NCBI RefSeq assembly: GCF_000617845.2
Contig: NZ_DF820425.1
Location: 2,407,725 to 2,471,724, forward strand
Direction: 5' to 3'
Length of the DNA stretch: 64,000 bases
Origin: Bradyrhizobium sp. DOA9
GTDB taxonomy: Bacteria > Pseudomonadota > Alphaproteobacteria > Rhizobiales > Xanthobacteraceae
The notes under the pieces are model-generated. The model was not told the DNA's origin, searched no databases, and worked only from the letters and a program-made list of their open reading frames with translations. This document shows positions 19,356 to 29,376 of this stretch, piece by piece. The position numbers and the translations under genes are program-made. Every line of letters starts with the position of its first letter. Within the stretch, counting starts at the first letter, position 1.

Positions 19356-19560
19356 CGGGTTTCTCTTGTCGGGGAACAGTCGGACGCTATTTTCGCAGTC
19401 CGGAATGAAATCAGGGTTAACGGTGCCTGACATCTGGGCACTTCCGTTACGGTATTACCTTAAAGTCGTAGAGCCCCCTTTCATTCCGGTGGGCTGGCGG
19501 CCTATAAGGCCGCGCTTCCCACGCTCACCCTTGGCGCACGATTCCATCACGAGATCACGC

Positions 19561-20307
19561 ATGGCCGGACACTCCCAATTCAAGAACATCATGCACCGCA
19601 AGGGGCGGCAGGATGCCCAGAAGTCGAAGCTGTTCGGCAAGCTGGCGCGGGAAATCACCGTCGCCGCCAAGCTGGGCACCCCCGATCCCGCCATGAACCC
19701 GCGCCTGCGCGCCGCCGTGATCGCGGCGCGCCAGGAAAACATGCCGAAGGACAATATCGAGCGCGCCATCAAGAAGGCGCTCGGCAGCGACGGCGAAAAC
19801 TATGACGAGATCCGCTACGAGGGTTACGGGCCGGGCGGCGTCGCCGTCATCGTCGAGGCGCTGACCGACAACCGCAACCGCGCCGCCTCCGACATCCGCT
19901 CCTTCTTCACCAAGTCCGGCGGCAATCTCGGCGAAACCGGCTCGGTCTCCTTCATGTTCGACCGCACCGGCATCATCGAATATGACCGCAGGGTCGCCTC
20001 CGATGACGCCGTGCTGGACGCCGCGATCGAGGCCGGCGCCGACGATGTGATCTCGGGCGAGGGCGGCCACGAGATCTACGCCTCGACCGAAAGCTATCGC
20101 GACGTCGCCAAGGCGCTGGAAGCCAAGTTCGGCGAGCCGCGCAAGGCCGCGCTGATCTGGAAGCCGCAGAACACGATTGCGGTCGACGACGAGACCGGCG
20201 AGAAGCTCTTGAAGCTGATGGACCTGCTCAACGAGCACGACGACGTCCAGAACGTCTACGCCAATTTCGAGGTGTCGGACGCGCTTGTTGCGAAGATGGG
20301 CGGCTGA
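19561..20307 (+). CDS. yebC: YebC/PmpR-family regulatory/translation protein
   Basis: A 248-residue YebC protein, marked by [38 protein letters not shown] and [20 protein letters not shown]. Family members act as DNA-binding regulators and, in recent work, as helpers for translation of proline stretches. The frame is open far upstream through the opposite-strand chemoreceptor gene, but that extension is an artefact. It directly precedes ruvCAB, the usual neighbourhood. Confidence 0.95.
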   Translation: MAGHSQFKNIMHRKGRQDAQKSKLFGKLAREITVAAKLGTPDPAMNPRLRAAVIAARQENMPKDNIERAIKKALGSDGENYDEIRYEGYGPGGVAVIVEALTDNRNRAASDIRSFFTKSGGNLGETGSVSFMFDRTGIIEYDRRVASDDAVLDAAIEAGADDVISGEGGHEIYASTESYRDVAKALEAKFGEPRKAALIWKPQNTIAVDDETGEKLLKLMDLLNEHDDVQNVYANFEVSDALVAKMGG

Positions 20308-20313
20308 GGCCGC

Positions 20314-20352
20314 TCTCGCGTCCCGGACGCGCTGCGTCGCGCCCGGGGCGAG
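20314..20352. repeat. Short palindrome between yebC and ruvC
   Basis: TCTCGCGTCCCGG and its near-inverse CCGGGGCGAGA form a hairpin just after the yebC stop. It looks like a shortened version of the GTCCCGG repeats seen near 3753-3880. Confidence 0.45.
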
Positions 20353-20422
20353 ACCGCCTTTCCCCTGTTACTTTCGTTCTGTTTCTGTTTCCCCCGCCGC
20401 GGCCAGCCGCTATCACTGGCCC

Positions 20423-20950
20423 ATGACTGCGCTCCCGATTCGTGGCCCCGTTCGCATCATCGGCATCGACCCCGGCCTGCGCCGCACCGGCTGGGGCGTG
20501 ATCGAGGCCGAGGGCAATCGCCTGATCTACGTGGCCTGCGGCTCGGTGGAACCGCCGGACGATCTGCCGCTGGCGAGCCGGCTGCTCGCGATCCATGAAG
20601 GGCTCGCGTCCGTCCTGTCCGATCACCGGCCGGCGGAAGCGGCGGTCGAGCAGACCTTCGTCAACAAGGACGGGGTTGCGACGCTGAAGCTCGGCCAGGC
20701 CCGCGGCGTCGCCATGCTGGCGCCCGCAATGTTCGGCATCTCTGTCGCAGAATACGCGCCGAACCAGGTCAAGAAGACGGTGGTCGGCGCCGGCCACGCC
20801 GACAAGCAACAGATCGCGATGATGCTGAAGATCCTGCTGCCGAAGGCCGAGCCGCCGTCCGCGGACGCCGCCGACGCGCTCGCCATCGCCATCACCCACG
20901 CCCATCACCGCCAGAGCACCGCGCTCCGGCTGAAGGTGGTGGGGCTATGA
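20423..20950 (+). CDS. ruvC: Holliday junction resolvase RuvC
   Basis: A 175-residue endonuclease resolving Holliday junctions. The acidic active site is visible: [14 protein letters not shown] (first Asp), [11 protein letters not shown] (Glu) and the C-terminal [16 protein letters not shown] with the last acidic residues. ATG 20423 is chosen over an upstream in-frame codon because it starts the conserved region and gives family length. It overlaps ruvA by ATGA. Confidence 0.95.
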   Translation: MTALPIRGPVRIIGIDPGLRRTGWGVIEAEGNRLIYVACGSVEPPDDLPLASRLLAIHEGLASVLSDHRPAEAAVEQTFVNKDGVATLKLGQARGVAMLAPAMFGISVAEYAPNQVKKTVVGAGHADKQQIAMMLKILLPKAEPPSADAADALAIAITHAHHRQSTALRLKVVGL

Positions 20951-21564
20951 TCGGCAAGCTCAAGGGCCTGATCGATTCCTACGGCGAGGATTTCGTCATC
21001 CTCGACGTCGGGGGCGTCGGCTATCAGGTGCATTGCTCCTCGCGAACGCTGCAGCATCTGCCCTCGCCGGGCGAGGCCGCGGTGCTCTCCATCGAGACCT
21101 ATGTCCGCGAGGATCAAATAAAACTGTTCGGCTTCCGCACCGATCAGGAGCGCGAATGGTTTCGCCTGCTCCAGACCGTGCAGGGCGTCGGCGCCAAGGT
21201 GGCACTCGCCGTGCTCGGCACGCTACAGCCTTCCGATCTCGCCAATGCGATTGCGCTGCGCGACAAGGCCGCGGTGGCGCGCACGCCCGGCGTCGGCCCC
21301 AAGGTCGCCGAGCGCATCGTCACCGAATTGAAGGACAAGGCGCCGGCCTTCGCCAATGTCGATCCCGCCGTCGTGCATCTTGCCGGCGCCGTCGACGACC
21401 AGCGCGCGCCGCGCCCCGTTGCCGATGCCATCTCCGCGCTGGTCAATCTCGGCTATGGCCAGCCGCAGGCCGCCGCGGCGATTGCCTCGGCCTCGCGCAG
21501 TGCGGGTGAGGGCGCCGAGACGGCGCAGCTGATCCGGCTGGGCCTCAAGGAGCTCGCGAAGTGA
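20947..21564 (+). CDS. ruvA: Holliday junction branch-migration protein RuvA
   Basis: A 205-residue RuvA that binds the four-way junction and loads RuvB. N-terminal OB fold starts [20 protein letters not shown]; the two helix-hairpin-helix motifs are [17 protein letters not shown] and [18 protein letters not shown]. The C-terminal domain contacting RuvB is at [15 protein letters not shown]. It is coupled to ruvC and ruvB by overlaps. Confidence 0.96.
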   Translation: MIGKLKGLIDSYGEDFVILDVGGVGYQVHCSSRTLQHLPSPGEAAVLSIETYVREDQIKLFGFRTDQEREWFRLLQTVQGVGAKVALAVLGTLQPSDLANAIALRDKAAVARTPGVGPKVAERIVTELKDKAPAFANVDPAVVHLAGAVDDQRAPRPVADAISALVNLGYGQPQAAAAIASASRSAGEGAETAQLIRLGLKELAK

Positions 21565-22619
21565 GCGACCCCAAGGCCAGCCGCATGGTCTCGCCTGAGC
21601 GCCGCAGCGATGATGTCGGCGACACCGCGCTGCGGCCGCAATCGCTGTCCGATTTCGTCGGCCAGCAGCAGGCGCGCAAGAACCTCTCGATCTTCATCGA
21701 GGCGGCGCGCAAGCGCGGAGAGGCGCTGGATCACGTGCTGTTCGTCGGTCCCCCCGGCCTCGGCAAGACCACGCTGGCGCAGATCGTGGCGAAAGAGCTC
21801 GGTGTCGGTTTCCGCGCCACGTCAGGCCCGGTGATCGCCAAGGCCGGCGATCTTGCCGCGCTCCTCACCAATCTCGAAGAGCGTGACGTGCTCTTCATCG
21901 ACGAGATCCATCGCCTCAGCCCGGCGGTGGAGGAGGTGCTCTATCCCGCGATGGAGGACTTTCAGCTCGACCTCATCATCGGCGAGGGGCCGGCGGCGCG
22001 CTCGGTGAAGATCGAGCTGTCCAAATTCACCCTGGTCGGCGCCACCACGCGCGCCGGCCTTCTCACCAATCCCTTGCGCGACCGCTTCGGCATTCCGGTG
22101 CGGCTGAACTTCTATACGATCGAGGAATTGGAGAGCATCGTCAGCCGCGGCGCGCGCGTGCTCAACGTCGGCATGAGCGCTGATGGCGCCAACGAGATCG
22201 CGCGTCGCGCCCGCGGCACGCCCCGCATCGCCGGTCGTCTGCTCCGCCGGGTGCGCGATTTCGCCTCGGCGGCCGATGCCGACAAGATCGACCGCAAGAT
22301 TGCCGACCACGCGCTGAGCGCGCTCGAGGTCGACGCTGCCGGCCTCGATGCCATGGATCGCCGCTATCTCACCACCATTGCGCTCAACTATGGCGGCGGC
22401 CCGGTCGGCGTCGAGACCATGGCCGCGGCCTTGTCGGAGCCGCGCGATGCCATCGAGGACATCATCGAGCCCTATCTGATCCAGTGCGGCTATCTGCAGC
22501 GCACCCCGCGCGGCCGCCTGCTGACCTCGCACGCCTTCCGTCATCTCGGCATCGCCGAGCCGTCGCGCGATACGGCGGCGCAGTTCGGCCTGTTCGGCAC
22601 GGATGATAGCGACGAGTGA
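21561..22619 (+). CDS. ruvB: Holliday junction DNA helicase RuvB
   Basis: A 352-residue AAA+ motor. Walker A is [10 protein letters not shown], Walker B is LFIDEIHRL, sensor 1 lies at GATTRAG, and the C-terminal winged helix includes [15 protein letters not shown] and [13 protein letters not shown]. The start is GTG at 21561, overlapping the ruvA stop, which is the only start consistent with the usual length. It powers branch migration with RuvA. Confidence 0.96.
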   Translation: MSDPKASRMVSPERRSDDVGDTALRPQSLSDFVGQQQARKNLSIFIEAARKRGEALDHVLFVGPPGLGKTTLAQIVAKELGVGFRATSGPVIAKAGDLAALLTNLEERDVLFIDEIHRLSPAVEEVLYPAMEDFQLDLIIGEGPAARSVKIELSKFTLVGATTRAGLLTNPLRDRFGIPVRLNFYTIEELESIVSRGARVLNVGMSADGANEIARRARGTPRIAGRLLRRVRDFASAADADKIDRKIADHALSALEVDAAGLDAMDRRYLTTIALNYGGGPVGVETMAAALSEPRDAIEDIIEPYLIQCGYLQRTPRGRLLTSHAFRHLGIAEPSRDTAAQFGLFGTDDSDE

Positions 22620-22747
22620 TCTGCTGAGCCCAGCGCTGTTCCGGCTTGATGAACTTCCGTTAACCTCGTGCAGACGATCTGCACGAACGCACCCCAATTC
22701 CGCTCCAATCGGATATCATCAAGACGTCGCATCATCATCGGGCTTCC

Positions 22748-23668
22748 ATGATCACGCGCCGTCATCTCATCCGTTCCATCGGCGGCCTGTCCGCCCTCGG
22801 TGTCTCGACCGCAGCTTATGGCGTCGGTGTCGAACCGGTGCTGCGCCTCCGCGTCACGCGCTATCATCCGATGCCGCGGCAGTGGCCGGCGGATCTTCCG
22901 CTGAAGATTGCCGCCATCGCCGACATCCATGCCTGCGATCCCTGGATGTCGCTGGAGCGCATCGAGGGCATCGTCGACCGGACCAACGCGCTCAACGCCG
23001 ATCTCATCGTGCTGCTCGGCGACTATGTCGCCGGCCTTCACCATGTCACGCGCTTCATTCCGTCGAGCGAATGGGCGAGGGTGCTGGGGCGCCTGAAGGC
23101 GCCCCTCGGCGTCCATGCCGTCATGGGCAACCACGATTATTGGGACGACAGAACCGTGCAGCGGGCAGGGCGCGGGCCGACCATCGCACATCGTGCGCTG
23201 GAGGCGGCCGGCATCCCCGTCTACGAGAACGATGTCGTGCGCTTGACCAAGAACGGCCGTCCGTTCTGGCTTGCGGGGCTCGGCGATCAGCTCGCCTTCC
23301 TGCCGGCGCGCCGGTTTCGGAACGTGGTGCGCTTCGGTTCCGACGATCTCGCCGGCACGCTGGCCAAGATCACCGACGATGCGCCCGTCATCCTGCTCGC
23401 GCACGAGCCTAATATTGCGCCGCTCGTCCCCGCGCGCGTCGCGCTGCAGCTGTCCGGCCATACCCATGGCGGCCAGGTTCGCCTGCTCGGCTGGTCGCCG
23501 GCGGTCTCGCCCAGAAACGGCCTGCGGCTCGCCTATGGCCACTTCCGCCTGAAATGCGATCTCATCGTCTCCGGCGGCCTCGGTTGCAGCATCATGCCGC
23601 TCCGCGTCGGCGTGCCGCCCGAGATCGTCGAGGTGACGCTGGGGCGGGCAGGGCCGGTTGTGTCCTAA
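22748..23668 (+). CDS. Exported calcineurin-like metallophosphoesterase (YaeI/YkuE type)
   Basis: A 306-residue phosphoesterase with a twin-arginine leader (ITRRHLIRSIGG). Metal motifs are in order: IADIHACDP, LLGDYVAG, MGNHDYWDD, LLAHEPN and SGHTHGGQVRL. YkuE-like enzymes are Tat-exported, while YaeI hydrolyses phosphodiesters or dephosphorylates lipids; here the substrate is unknown. It lies between ruvB and ybgC, an unusual insertion between genes that are often adjacent. Confidence 0.88.
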   Translation: MITRRHLIRSIGGLSALGVSTAAYGVGVEPVLRLRVTRYHPMPRQWPADLPLKIAAIADIHACDPWMSLERIEGIVDRTNALNADLIVLLGDYVAGLHHVTRFIPSSEWARVLGRLKAPLGVHAVMGNHDYWDDRTVQRAGRGPTIAHRALEAAGIPVYENDVVRLTKNGRPFWLAGLGDQLAFLPARRFRNVVRFGSDDLAGTLAKITDDAPVILLAHEPNIAPLVPARVALQLSGHTHGGQVRLLGWSPAVSPRNGLRLAYGHFRLKCDLIVSGGLGCSIMPLRVGVPPEIVEVTLGRAGPVVS

Positions 23669-23736
23669 CACGCTTGCGCGTCTGGCTGTTTTTGCGCAAA
23701 ACGAGCCGGTACCCGACCAGCGAAGAGGCTCGCGAC

Positions 23737-24186
23737 GTGACAGCTCATCTCGACGGCGAGATCCGCGACGGCCGCCACCACATGCAGGTCCGCGTCTATT
23801 ACGAGGACACGGATTTTTCCGGCATCGTCTATCACGCCAATTACCTGCGCTACATGGAGCGCGGACGCACCAATCATCTCAGGCTGATGGGCGCCGAGCA
23901 GCAGGTGCTGTTCGAGCAGACCGAGACGGAAGGTGCGGGCTTCGCCTTCGTGGTGCGTTCGATGCACCTGGACTTCTTGAAGCCCGCGCGAATGGATGAC
24001 GTGCTCGACGTCGTGACCTGGCCGGTCGCGGTGAAGGGGGCGTCCATCATGCTGGCGCAGGAGGTGCGGCGCGGCGACGACGTGCTGGTGAAGGCCGAGG
24101 TCCGCGTCGCCTTCATCAGCGGCGGTCGCGCCCAGCCGATTCCGAAATCGATCCGCCAGCTGATGAAGGCTGATCTGCTTTCGTGA
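23737..24186 (+). CDS. ybgC: YbgC-type acyl-CoA thioesterase
   Basis: A 149-residue hot-dog-fold thioesterase of the Tol-Pal-associated family. The signature [24 protein letters not shown] carries the catalytic aspartate. The frame is open upstream, but GTG 23737 gives the expected length and starts just before the conserved fold. Its normal partner set tolQRAB-pal does not follow; the next gene is a DUF1348 protein. Confidence 0.88.
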   Translation: MTAHLDGEIRDGRHHMQVRVYYEDTDFSGIVYHANYLRYMERGRTNHLRLMGAEQQVLFEQTETEGAGFAFVVRSMHLDFLKPARMDDVLDVVTWPVAVKGASIMLAQEVRRGDDVLVKAEVRVAFISGGRAQPIPKSIRQLMKADLLS

Positions 24187-24265
24187 TCGCCCGATAGCGG
24201 ATGGCCTATCGACTCCGCCAATTGCGACGATACATTCGCGGTCCCGATCAACCGATGAGGCCATC

Positions 24266-24733
24266 ATGTCGCGCCCGCCGCTTCCACCCTTCACCCGCGA
24301 GACCGCCGCGCAAAAGGCCCGCATGGCCGAGGATGCCTGGAATTCACGCGATCCGGTGCGGGTCTCGCTCGCCTATACCGAGGACAGCCGCTGGCGTAAC
24401 CGCTCCGAAGTGTTCCAGGGCCGCGAGGCCATCGTCGCCTTCCTCACCCGCAAATGGGAGAAGGAGCAGGATTACCGCCTGATCAAGGACCTCTGGGCCT
24501 TCGACGGCAACCGCATCGCGGTGCGCTTCCAGTACGAATGGCACGATGCAAGCGGACAGTGGTATCGCTCCTACGGCAACGAGCAATGGGAGTTTGACGA
24601 GCACGGCCTGATGAAGCGCCGTGAGGCCTCGATCAACGACATCGCCATTGCGGAGAAGGACCGCCGGTTTCGCTGGGCAGCGCCCGGGCCGCGGCCGGCC
24701 GATGTGCCGGGGCTGGGAGCGGATCCGTTCTGA
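24266..24733 (+). CDS. DUF1348 (NTF2/SnoaL-like fold) protein
   Basis: A 155-residue protein of the DUF1348 family: [38 protein letters not shown] and [19 protein letters not shown] are its hallmarks. The fold is a cone-like alpha-beta barrel; no reaction has been assigned with confidence. It stands between ybgC and a repeat block, so no operon partner suggests a role. Confidence 0.85.
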   Translation: MSRPPLPPFTRETAAQKARMAEDAWNSRDPVRVSLAYTEDSRWRNRSEVFQGREAIVAFLTRKWEKEQDYRLIKDLWAFDGNRIAVRFQYEWHDASGQWYRSYGNEQWEFDEHGLMKRREASINDIAIAEKDRRFRWAAPGPRPADVPGLGADPF

Positions 24734-24737
24734 ACCA

Positions 24738-24890
24738 CTTCCTCTCCCTCTCCCGTTCTTACGGGGAGAGGGTTGGGGTCAGGGGCTGTCTCAGCAAACT
24801 CGATGGCAGACGGACTCGCGGAGAATCCCCCTCACCCGGATTGCATCTTCGATGCAATCCGACCTCTCCCGCAAGCGGGGCGAGGTGAAA
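24738..24890. repeat. Palindromic repeat block
   Basis: It contains the hairpin CCCTCTCCCGTTCTTACGGG with its AGAGGG arm, then CCCTCACCCGGATTGCATC and the inverse GATGCAATCC followed by GACCTCTCCCGCAAGCGGGG. This is a very common alphaproteobacterial intergenic repeat style. It separates the convergent DUF1348 and amidotransferase genes and may terminate both. Confidence 0.65.
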
Positions 24891-25595
24891 TCAGCGCTTC
24901 GCCAAAAACCTCGTGATCGCCCCGCCGAGCTTCGCATTATCCATTGGCTCGGCCAGCGACGCTCTTGCCTTGGCAACGACATCCTCCGGCGCCTTGCCGT
25001 CGCGCAGATCGCAGCACACTTGCGCAAACCCCAGGTCGAACTCCGGATGCGGCTGCACGGTCAGCGTTGCGCCGTTGGCATAGAGCAGGCCGGCATGCGG
25101 GGCGAAGTCGGACGAGAGGATCGTCAGTGCGTCGTTCGGCGGCTCGATCACCTGGTCCTGATGCGAGGCGGCGATCGCGACGGCTTCGCCGTCGATCACG
25201 CCGTTCTCCGGCAGCACCTGATAGACGTGCCGGCCGATGCCCCAACCCTTCTCCGACTTGCGCACGGTGCCGCCGAGCGCCTGCGCGATCAGCTGGTGTC
25301 CGAAGCAGACGCCGACCATCGGCGTCTTGTTGGCGTAGGCCGTCCGCACGAAATCTTCCAGCGCCGCGATCCAGTCCAGCCCGTCATAGACGCCGGCCGC
25401 CGCGCCGGTGATCAGGACGGCCTCGAGCTGGCTCGGATCGGGAAGCGCATCGCCGTGGGGGATGCTGACGACCTCGATCGTCGCGGCCGGCTCCTCGGCG
25501 CGGATCATGCGCGCGAACATGTCCGGAAATGAACCGTGGCGCTCGCGGTATTTTTGCGGCACCTCTCCGGTCTCGATGATGGTGATGCGTGCCAT
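24891..25595 (-). CDS. Class I glutamine amidotransferase-like protein
   Basis: A 234-residue stand-alone GATase domain. The nucleophile elbow VGVCFGHQLIAQALGG contains the catalytic cysteine and QPHPEFD the histidine of the triad; ASHQDQV is the usual mid-domain loop. ATG 25595 (MARITIIETGE) is chosen over a much longer open frame. Relatives include gamma-glutamyl-GABA or GMP-synthase-like hydrolases. It is just downstream of, and co-oriented with, the LysR gene at the head of the catabolic island, so it may act on a glutamylated or amide intermediate. Confidence 0.85.
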   Translation of the reverse strand: MARITIIETGEVPQKYRERHGSFPDMFARMIRAEEPAATIEVVSIPHGDALPDPSQLEAVLITGAAAGVYDGLDWIAALEDFVRTAYANKTPMVGVCFGHQLIAQALGGTVRKSEKGWGIGRHVYQVLPENGVIDGEAVAIAASHQDQVIEPPNDALTILSSDFAPHAGLLYANGATLTVQPHPEFDLGFAQVCCDLRDGKAPEDVVAKARASLAEPMDNAKLGGAITRFLAKR

Positions 25596-25623
25596 GGGCC
25601 TCCCGGTCAAAAGGTTGCGAAGC

Positions 25624-26550
25624 TCAGCCGCTTTCTGCCCCATGTTGCTGGTGCGGCGCTGTGCGCTCGAGAAGAGCGCTCTCCTTGCGGATCTCGTTGA
25701 GGAAGGCCTTGGCCAGACGCGACAGCGGCTCGGCTTCCGACCATAGCATATAGGCGACCGCCTGCGTCGTCGGCGTGAACGGGCGGACGACGAGGCCGCT
25801 GCCGCCGTTCTGTCGCGGCGAGAAGGGATCGACCACCGCCGCACCGACGCCGGCGGCGGCCAGCACGCAGGCCGTGTTGCAGTAGCGCACCTCGACCGTC
25901 GGCCGGAACGGCGCACCGGCGCGGGCAAAGCTGTCGCGCACGGCTTCGCCGAGCCGCGTGCCGCGCTCGAGTCCGATGAAGGGCAGGCCGGAGAGATCCG
26001 TGGCCGAGATCACCGGCCGTTCCGCGAGCGGATGCTGCGGCGGCAGCACGCAAACCATCTCGCCGGTATGCACCACCTCATGCGCGATCCCGGGATGATG
26101 CGTCAGTCCGAGCGCGAAGCCGAGCTCGGCGACACGGCTCAGCACACCCTCGATGATGCCCTCATAGCGCCGTACGTCGAAGAACACCCGCGTCTCGGGT
26201 CGGCGGCGCAGGAAGCCCGACAGCGCGGATGGAATGATGCTGTAGGCGAGCGGCGGCGTCGCCACGATGGCGAGATGCCCGGAGCGGTTCTCGCGCAGAT
26301 CGCGGACGCGGTTCTCGAGCTTGGCATGCAGCGCAAAGATCGCCTCGCTCTCCTTGTAGAGCGCCATCGCTTCGGCGGTTGGAAACAGCCGGTTGTTGAG
26401 GCGCTCGAAGAGCGCAAAGCCGGCCTGCGCCTCCATCGTCTTCAGCGCATTGCTGACCGCGGGCTGCGATAGCGCCAATTCGTCCGCCGCCGCCACCGTG
26501 GTGCGGTGGCGGATGACGGCGCGCAGGATCTCGAGCTGACGCAGGTTCAT
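25624..26550 (-). CDS. LysR-family regulator divergent from the D-carbamoylase operon
   Basis: A 308-residue LysR protein. The winged-helix domain reads MNLRQLEILRAVIRHRTTVA followed by LSQPAVSNALKTMEAQAG, and the ligand-binding domain follows from about residue 90. The real start is ATG 26550, 43 codons inside the longer open frame. Divergence from the D-carbamoylase gene across 151 bases is the standard LysR arrangement, so it probably controls that operon in response to a substrate or intermediate, and also the amidotransferase behind it. Confidence 0.9.
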   Translation of the reverse strand: MNLRQLEILRAVIRHRTTVAAADELALSQPAVSNALKTMEAQAGFALFERLNNRLFPTAEAMALYKESEAIFALHAKLENRVRDLRENRSGHLAIVATPPLAYSIIPSALSGFLRRRPETRVFFDVRRYEGIIEGVLSRVAELGFALGLTHHPGIAHEVVHTGEMVCVLPPQHPLAERPVISATDLSGLPFIGLERGTRLGEAVRDSFARAGAPFRPTVEVRYCNTACVLAAAGVGAAVVDPFSPRQNGGSGLVVRPFTPTTQAVAYMLWSEAEPLSRLAKAFLNEIRKESALLERTAPHQQHGAESG

Positions 26551-26701
26551 ATCACTGCCGATTATAGTCAGGGCCAAAACATCATAGCAACGCGAATTGA
26601 TTTTGCAGCAGTGCTTGTCCGTAATGGCGGCGGATTTGCACGTCGCATCAAAGGGTTCGTTCGCCCATTGAGGCAGCACTGCGCACAGATTGGAGGCAAT
26701 C

Positions 26702-27658
26702 TTGGTTCGTGTCCTTCGCGCCGCCGCCGCTCAGATGGGGCCGACGCAAAAAGCGGATAGCCGCGATCATACGTTGTCGCGCATGCTCGACATGCTGGAG
26801 GAGGCGGCCGGCCGGGGTGCGAGCCTTGTGGTGTTTCCGGAGCTCGCCTTCACCACCTTCTTCCCACGCTGGCTGCTCGAAGGCGAGGCGCTCGACCGGT
26901 ATTTCGAGCGCAGCATGCCGAACCCCGCAGTGGCAAAGCTGTTCGACCGCGCCCGTGCACTGCGCGTCGGCTTCTATGTCGGCTATGCCGAGCTGACGCC
27001 GGAGGGCCGGCGCTACAATTGCTCCATCCTGGTCGATCGCGACGGCGAGGTTCTCGGCCGCTATCGCAAGGTGCACCTGCCGGGCTCGGTCGAGCCGCGT
27101 CCGGGCGCGCGCTACCAGCAGCTCGAGAAGCGCTACTTCGAGTATGGCGACCTCGGCTTTCCCGCCTTCCGCGCCGGCTCTTCCTGGGCCCATGCCATCA
27201 TGGGCATGATGATCTGCAACGACCGCCGCTGGCCGGAATCCTGGCGCGTGCTCGGTCTGCAAGGCGTCGAGCTCGTCTGCATCGGTTACAATTCGGCGGC
27301 CTACGATCCCAACGGCGGGACGACGGAAGACGGGGCCTTGCGCACTTTCCACTCGACGCTGGTGACGCAGGCTAACGCCTATATGAACGCGACCTGGGCG
27401 ATCTCGGTGGCGAAGGCGGGCGAGGAGGACGGCTCCGGCCTGATCGGCGGCTCCTGCATCGTCGATCCCAATGGCCGCATCGTCGCCCAGGCGCAGACGC
27501 TGGCCGACGAGGTGATCGTCGCCGACATCGATCTCGACCTCTGCCGCCAAGGCAAGGACAAGATGTTCAACTTCGCCGCCCACCGGCGGCCCGAGCAATA
27601 CAGGGTGATCACCGAGCGTGCCGGCATCATCGAGCCGGCCGTTCTCGACGCGGATTGA
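26702..27658 (+). CDS. N-carbamoyl-D-amino-acid hydrolase (D-carbamoylase)
   Basis: A 318-residue nitrilase-superfamily enzyme that removes the carbamoyl group from N-carbamoyl-D-amino acids, giving D-amino acid, ammonia and CO2. The catalytic triad is visible as E47 in VVFPELAFTTFFPRW, K123 in YRKVHLPG and C172 in MMICNDRRWPE, matching Agrobacterium D-carbamoylase. The start is TTG 26702, because GGAGG lies five bases upstream; the TTG at 26690 is inside that ribosome site. It opens the plus-strand operon 26702-34793 with an amino-acid ABC transporter. Confidence 0.9.
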   Translation: MVRVLRAAAAQMGPTQKADSRDHTLSRMLDMLEEAAGRGASLVVFPELAFTTFFPRWLLEGEALDRYFERSMPNPAVAKLFDRARALRVGFYVGYAELTPEGRRYNCSILVDRDGEVLGRYRKVHLPGSVEPRPGARYQQLEKRYFEYGDLGFPAFRAGSSWAHAIMGMMICNDRRWPESWRVLGLQGVELVCIGYNSAAYDPNGGTTEDGALRTFHSTLVTQANAYMNATWAISVAKAGEEDGSGLIGGSCIVDPNGRIVAQAQTLADEVIVADIDLDLCRQGKDKMFNFAAHRRPEQYRVITERAGIIEPAVLDAD

Positions 27659-27694
27659 TCAACGGCCGGTCGCGGCGTTGGCACAGGAGCTGAC

Positions 27695-28522
27695 ATGACA
27701 CGCCTCTCGCATTTGCTTGCCTTCGCAGCGTTGGCTGCCGTGACGTCGGCGCGAGCAGCCGAGCTGCCGGCGGAGATCAAGCAGGCCGGCACGCTGAAGC
27801 TCACGGTCAACTCCACCTACGCGCCGATGGAATATCGCGATCCCGCCAGCAACGAACTGGTCGGGCTCGACATCGATCTGGCGAACGAGCTCGCCAAGCG
27901 CCTCGGCGGCCTCAAGATCGTCTGGAGCGAGACACCGTTCGCCGAGCTGATCCCGTCGCTCCAGACCAGGCGGGCCGACTTCATCATCTCCGGCATCTCG
28001 GATCGCGCCTCGCGGCGCGAGACCGCCGACTTCGTCGATTACCTCGCGACCGGCCCGCAGTTCTTCGTGATGGCGGAGAGCGCGGCCAAGGACGCCACCG
28101 ATCTCTGCGGCAAGAAGGTCGGCACCACCCGCAGCACCAGCTTCCCGGTCGAGATCGAGAAATGGAGCAAGCAGAATTGCGAGCCGGCCGGCAAGCCCGC
28201 GATCCAGTACGTTCCCGGCGAGAATTCGATCGACGTCCGCAACCAGCTGAAGCAGGGCCGCATTGATGCCGCCGTGCAGGGCAGCGAGACGCTGCCTTAC
28301 GCCCAGACGCAGGAGCCCGGCAAATACCGCGTGGTCGGCGAGCCCTTCGCCAGGGGTTATCAGGGCATCATGTTCCGCAAGGACGATGCGGCCTTGCGCG
28401 AGGTGGTGACGGAGAAGCTCGCGGCGATGATCGCCGACGGCTCGTACAAGGCCATTCTCGACAAATGGGGCTTGGGGAGCAATGCAGTCGCCCAGCCCAT
28501 GCTGAACGCGGCGCCGCAATGA
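27695..28522 (+). CDS. Family-3 amino-acid ABC transporter substrate-binding protein 1
   Basis: A 275-residue periplasmic binding protein with a signal peptide ending ARAAELPAEI. The family-3 marks are GTLKLTVNSTYAPMEYRDP, VGLDIDLANELAKRLGG and ADFIISGISDRASRRET. A second binding protein of the same family (30154-30969) shares its opening block and motif order, so one permease appears to be served by two paralogues. It lies 36 bases after the carbamoylase and overlaps the permease by ATGA. Confidence 0.9.
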   Translation: MTRLSHLLAFAALAAVTSARAAELPAEIKQAGTLKLTVNSTYAPMEYRDPASNELVGLDIDLANELAKRLGGLKIVWSETPFAELIPSLQTRRADFIISGISDRASRRETADFVDYLATGPQFFVMAESAAKDATDLCGKKVGTTRSTSFPVEIEKWSKQNCEPAGKPAIQYVPGENSIDVRNQLKQGRIDAAVQGSETLPYAQTQEPGKYRVVGEPFARGYQGIMFRKDDAALREVVTEKLAAMIADGSYKAILDKWGLGSNAVAQPMLNAAPQ

Positions 28523-29376
28523 AGCCGGCGTCGGCACTCGCGCAAGGCTTTCCCGACCTGTCGGGCATGCGGATCGCGCGCGAGCCGCACTGGTTTCGCT
28601 GGATCAGCGCGGCCCTGATCCTCCTCGTGCTGGCGGCGATCGCGCGCGCCTTTGCGAACGGCCAGATCGAATGGTCCTATGTCAGCCGCTTCCTGACCGC
28701 AAAGGTCATCCTCGAAGGCATCGTCAACACCATGGTGATGGCGGTTTTGGCGATGATGCTCGGCATCTTCCTCGGCGTCGTCGTCGCGATCATGCGGCTG
28801 TCGCCCAATCCGGTGCTGAAGTCGGTCGCCGCCGGCTACACCTGGCTGTTTCGCGGCACGCCGCTGATCCTGCAATTGCTGCTGTGGTTCAACCTCGCGC
28901 TGGTGTTTCCGACCATCGGCATTCCCGGCCTGTGGTCCGCGCGCGCCGTCGACGTCATGACGCCGTTCCTCGCCGCGCTGCTCGGGCTCGGCATCAACCA
29001 GGGCGCCTACACCTCCGAAGTGATGCGCGCCGGCATGCTGTCGGTCGATATCGGGCAGTATGAGGCGGCGCAGGCCATCGGCATGGGACGGCTGCGGGCG
29101 CTGCGCCGGATCGTGCTGCCGCAGGCGATGCGCGTGGTGATCCCGCCGCTCGGCAACGAGTTCATCAGCATGGTGAAGGCGACCTCGCTCGCCAGCGTGA
29201 TCCAGTATCCGGAGCTGCTGCACAATGCCGAGAACATCTACTACGCCAACTCGCGCGTGATCGAGCTCCTGATCGTCGCCGGGCTCTGGTACCTGCTCGT
29301 GGTCTCGATCCTGACCCCGCTCCAGATGTTGCTCGAACGCCGCTTTGCGCGCGGCACATTGCGGCTGGCGCGATGA
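28519..29376 (+). CDS. Amino-acid ABC transporter permease
   Basis: A 285-residue HisM/GlnP-type permease with about five membrane helices; [20 protein letters not shown] is the EAA loop that contacts the ATPase. Only one permease gene is present, implying a homodimer. ATG 28519 overlaps the binding-protein stop, while the longer open frame is an artefact. It probably imports amino acids or N-carbamoyl derivatives for the enzymes in the same operon. Confidence 0.9.
   Translation: MKPASALAQGFPDLSGMRIAREPHWFRWISAALILLVLAAIARAFANGQIEWSYVSRFLTAKVILEGIVNTMVMAVLAMMLGIFLGVVVAIMRLSPNPVLKSVAAGYTWLFRGTPLILQLLLWFNLALVFPTIGIPGLWSARAVDVMTPFLAALLGLGINQGAYTSEVMRAGMLSVDIGQYEAAQAIGMGRLRALRRIVLPQAMRVVIPPLGNEFISMVKATSLASVIQYPELLHNAENIYYANSRVIELLIVAGLWYLLVVSILTPLQMLLERRFARGTLRLAR

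Noticed and set aside
17601..20307. Plus-strand frames over the second chemoreceptor, one of which is in frame with yebC
   Set aside because: The apparent 643-codon fusion ending in YebC is caused by absence of stops opposite the receptor gene. YebC begins at 19561 with its canonical N-terminus.
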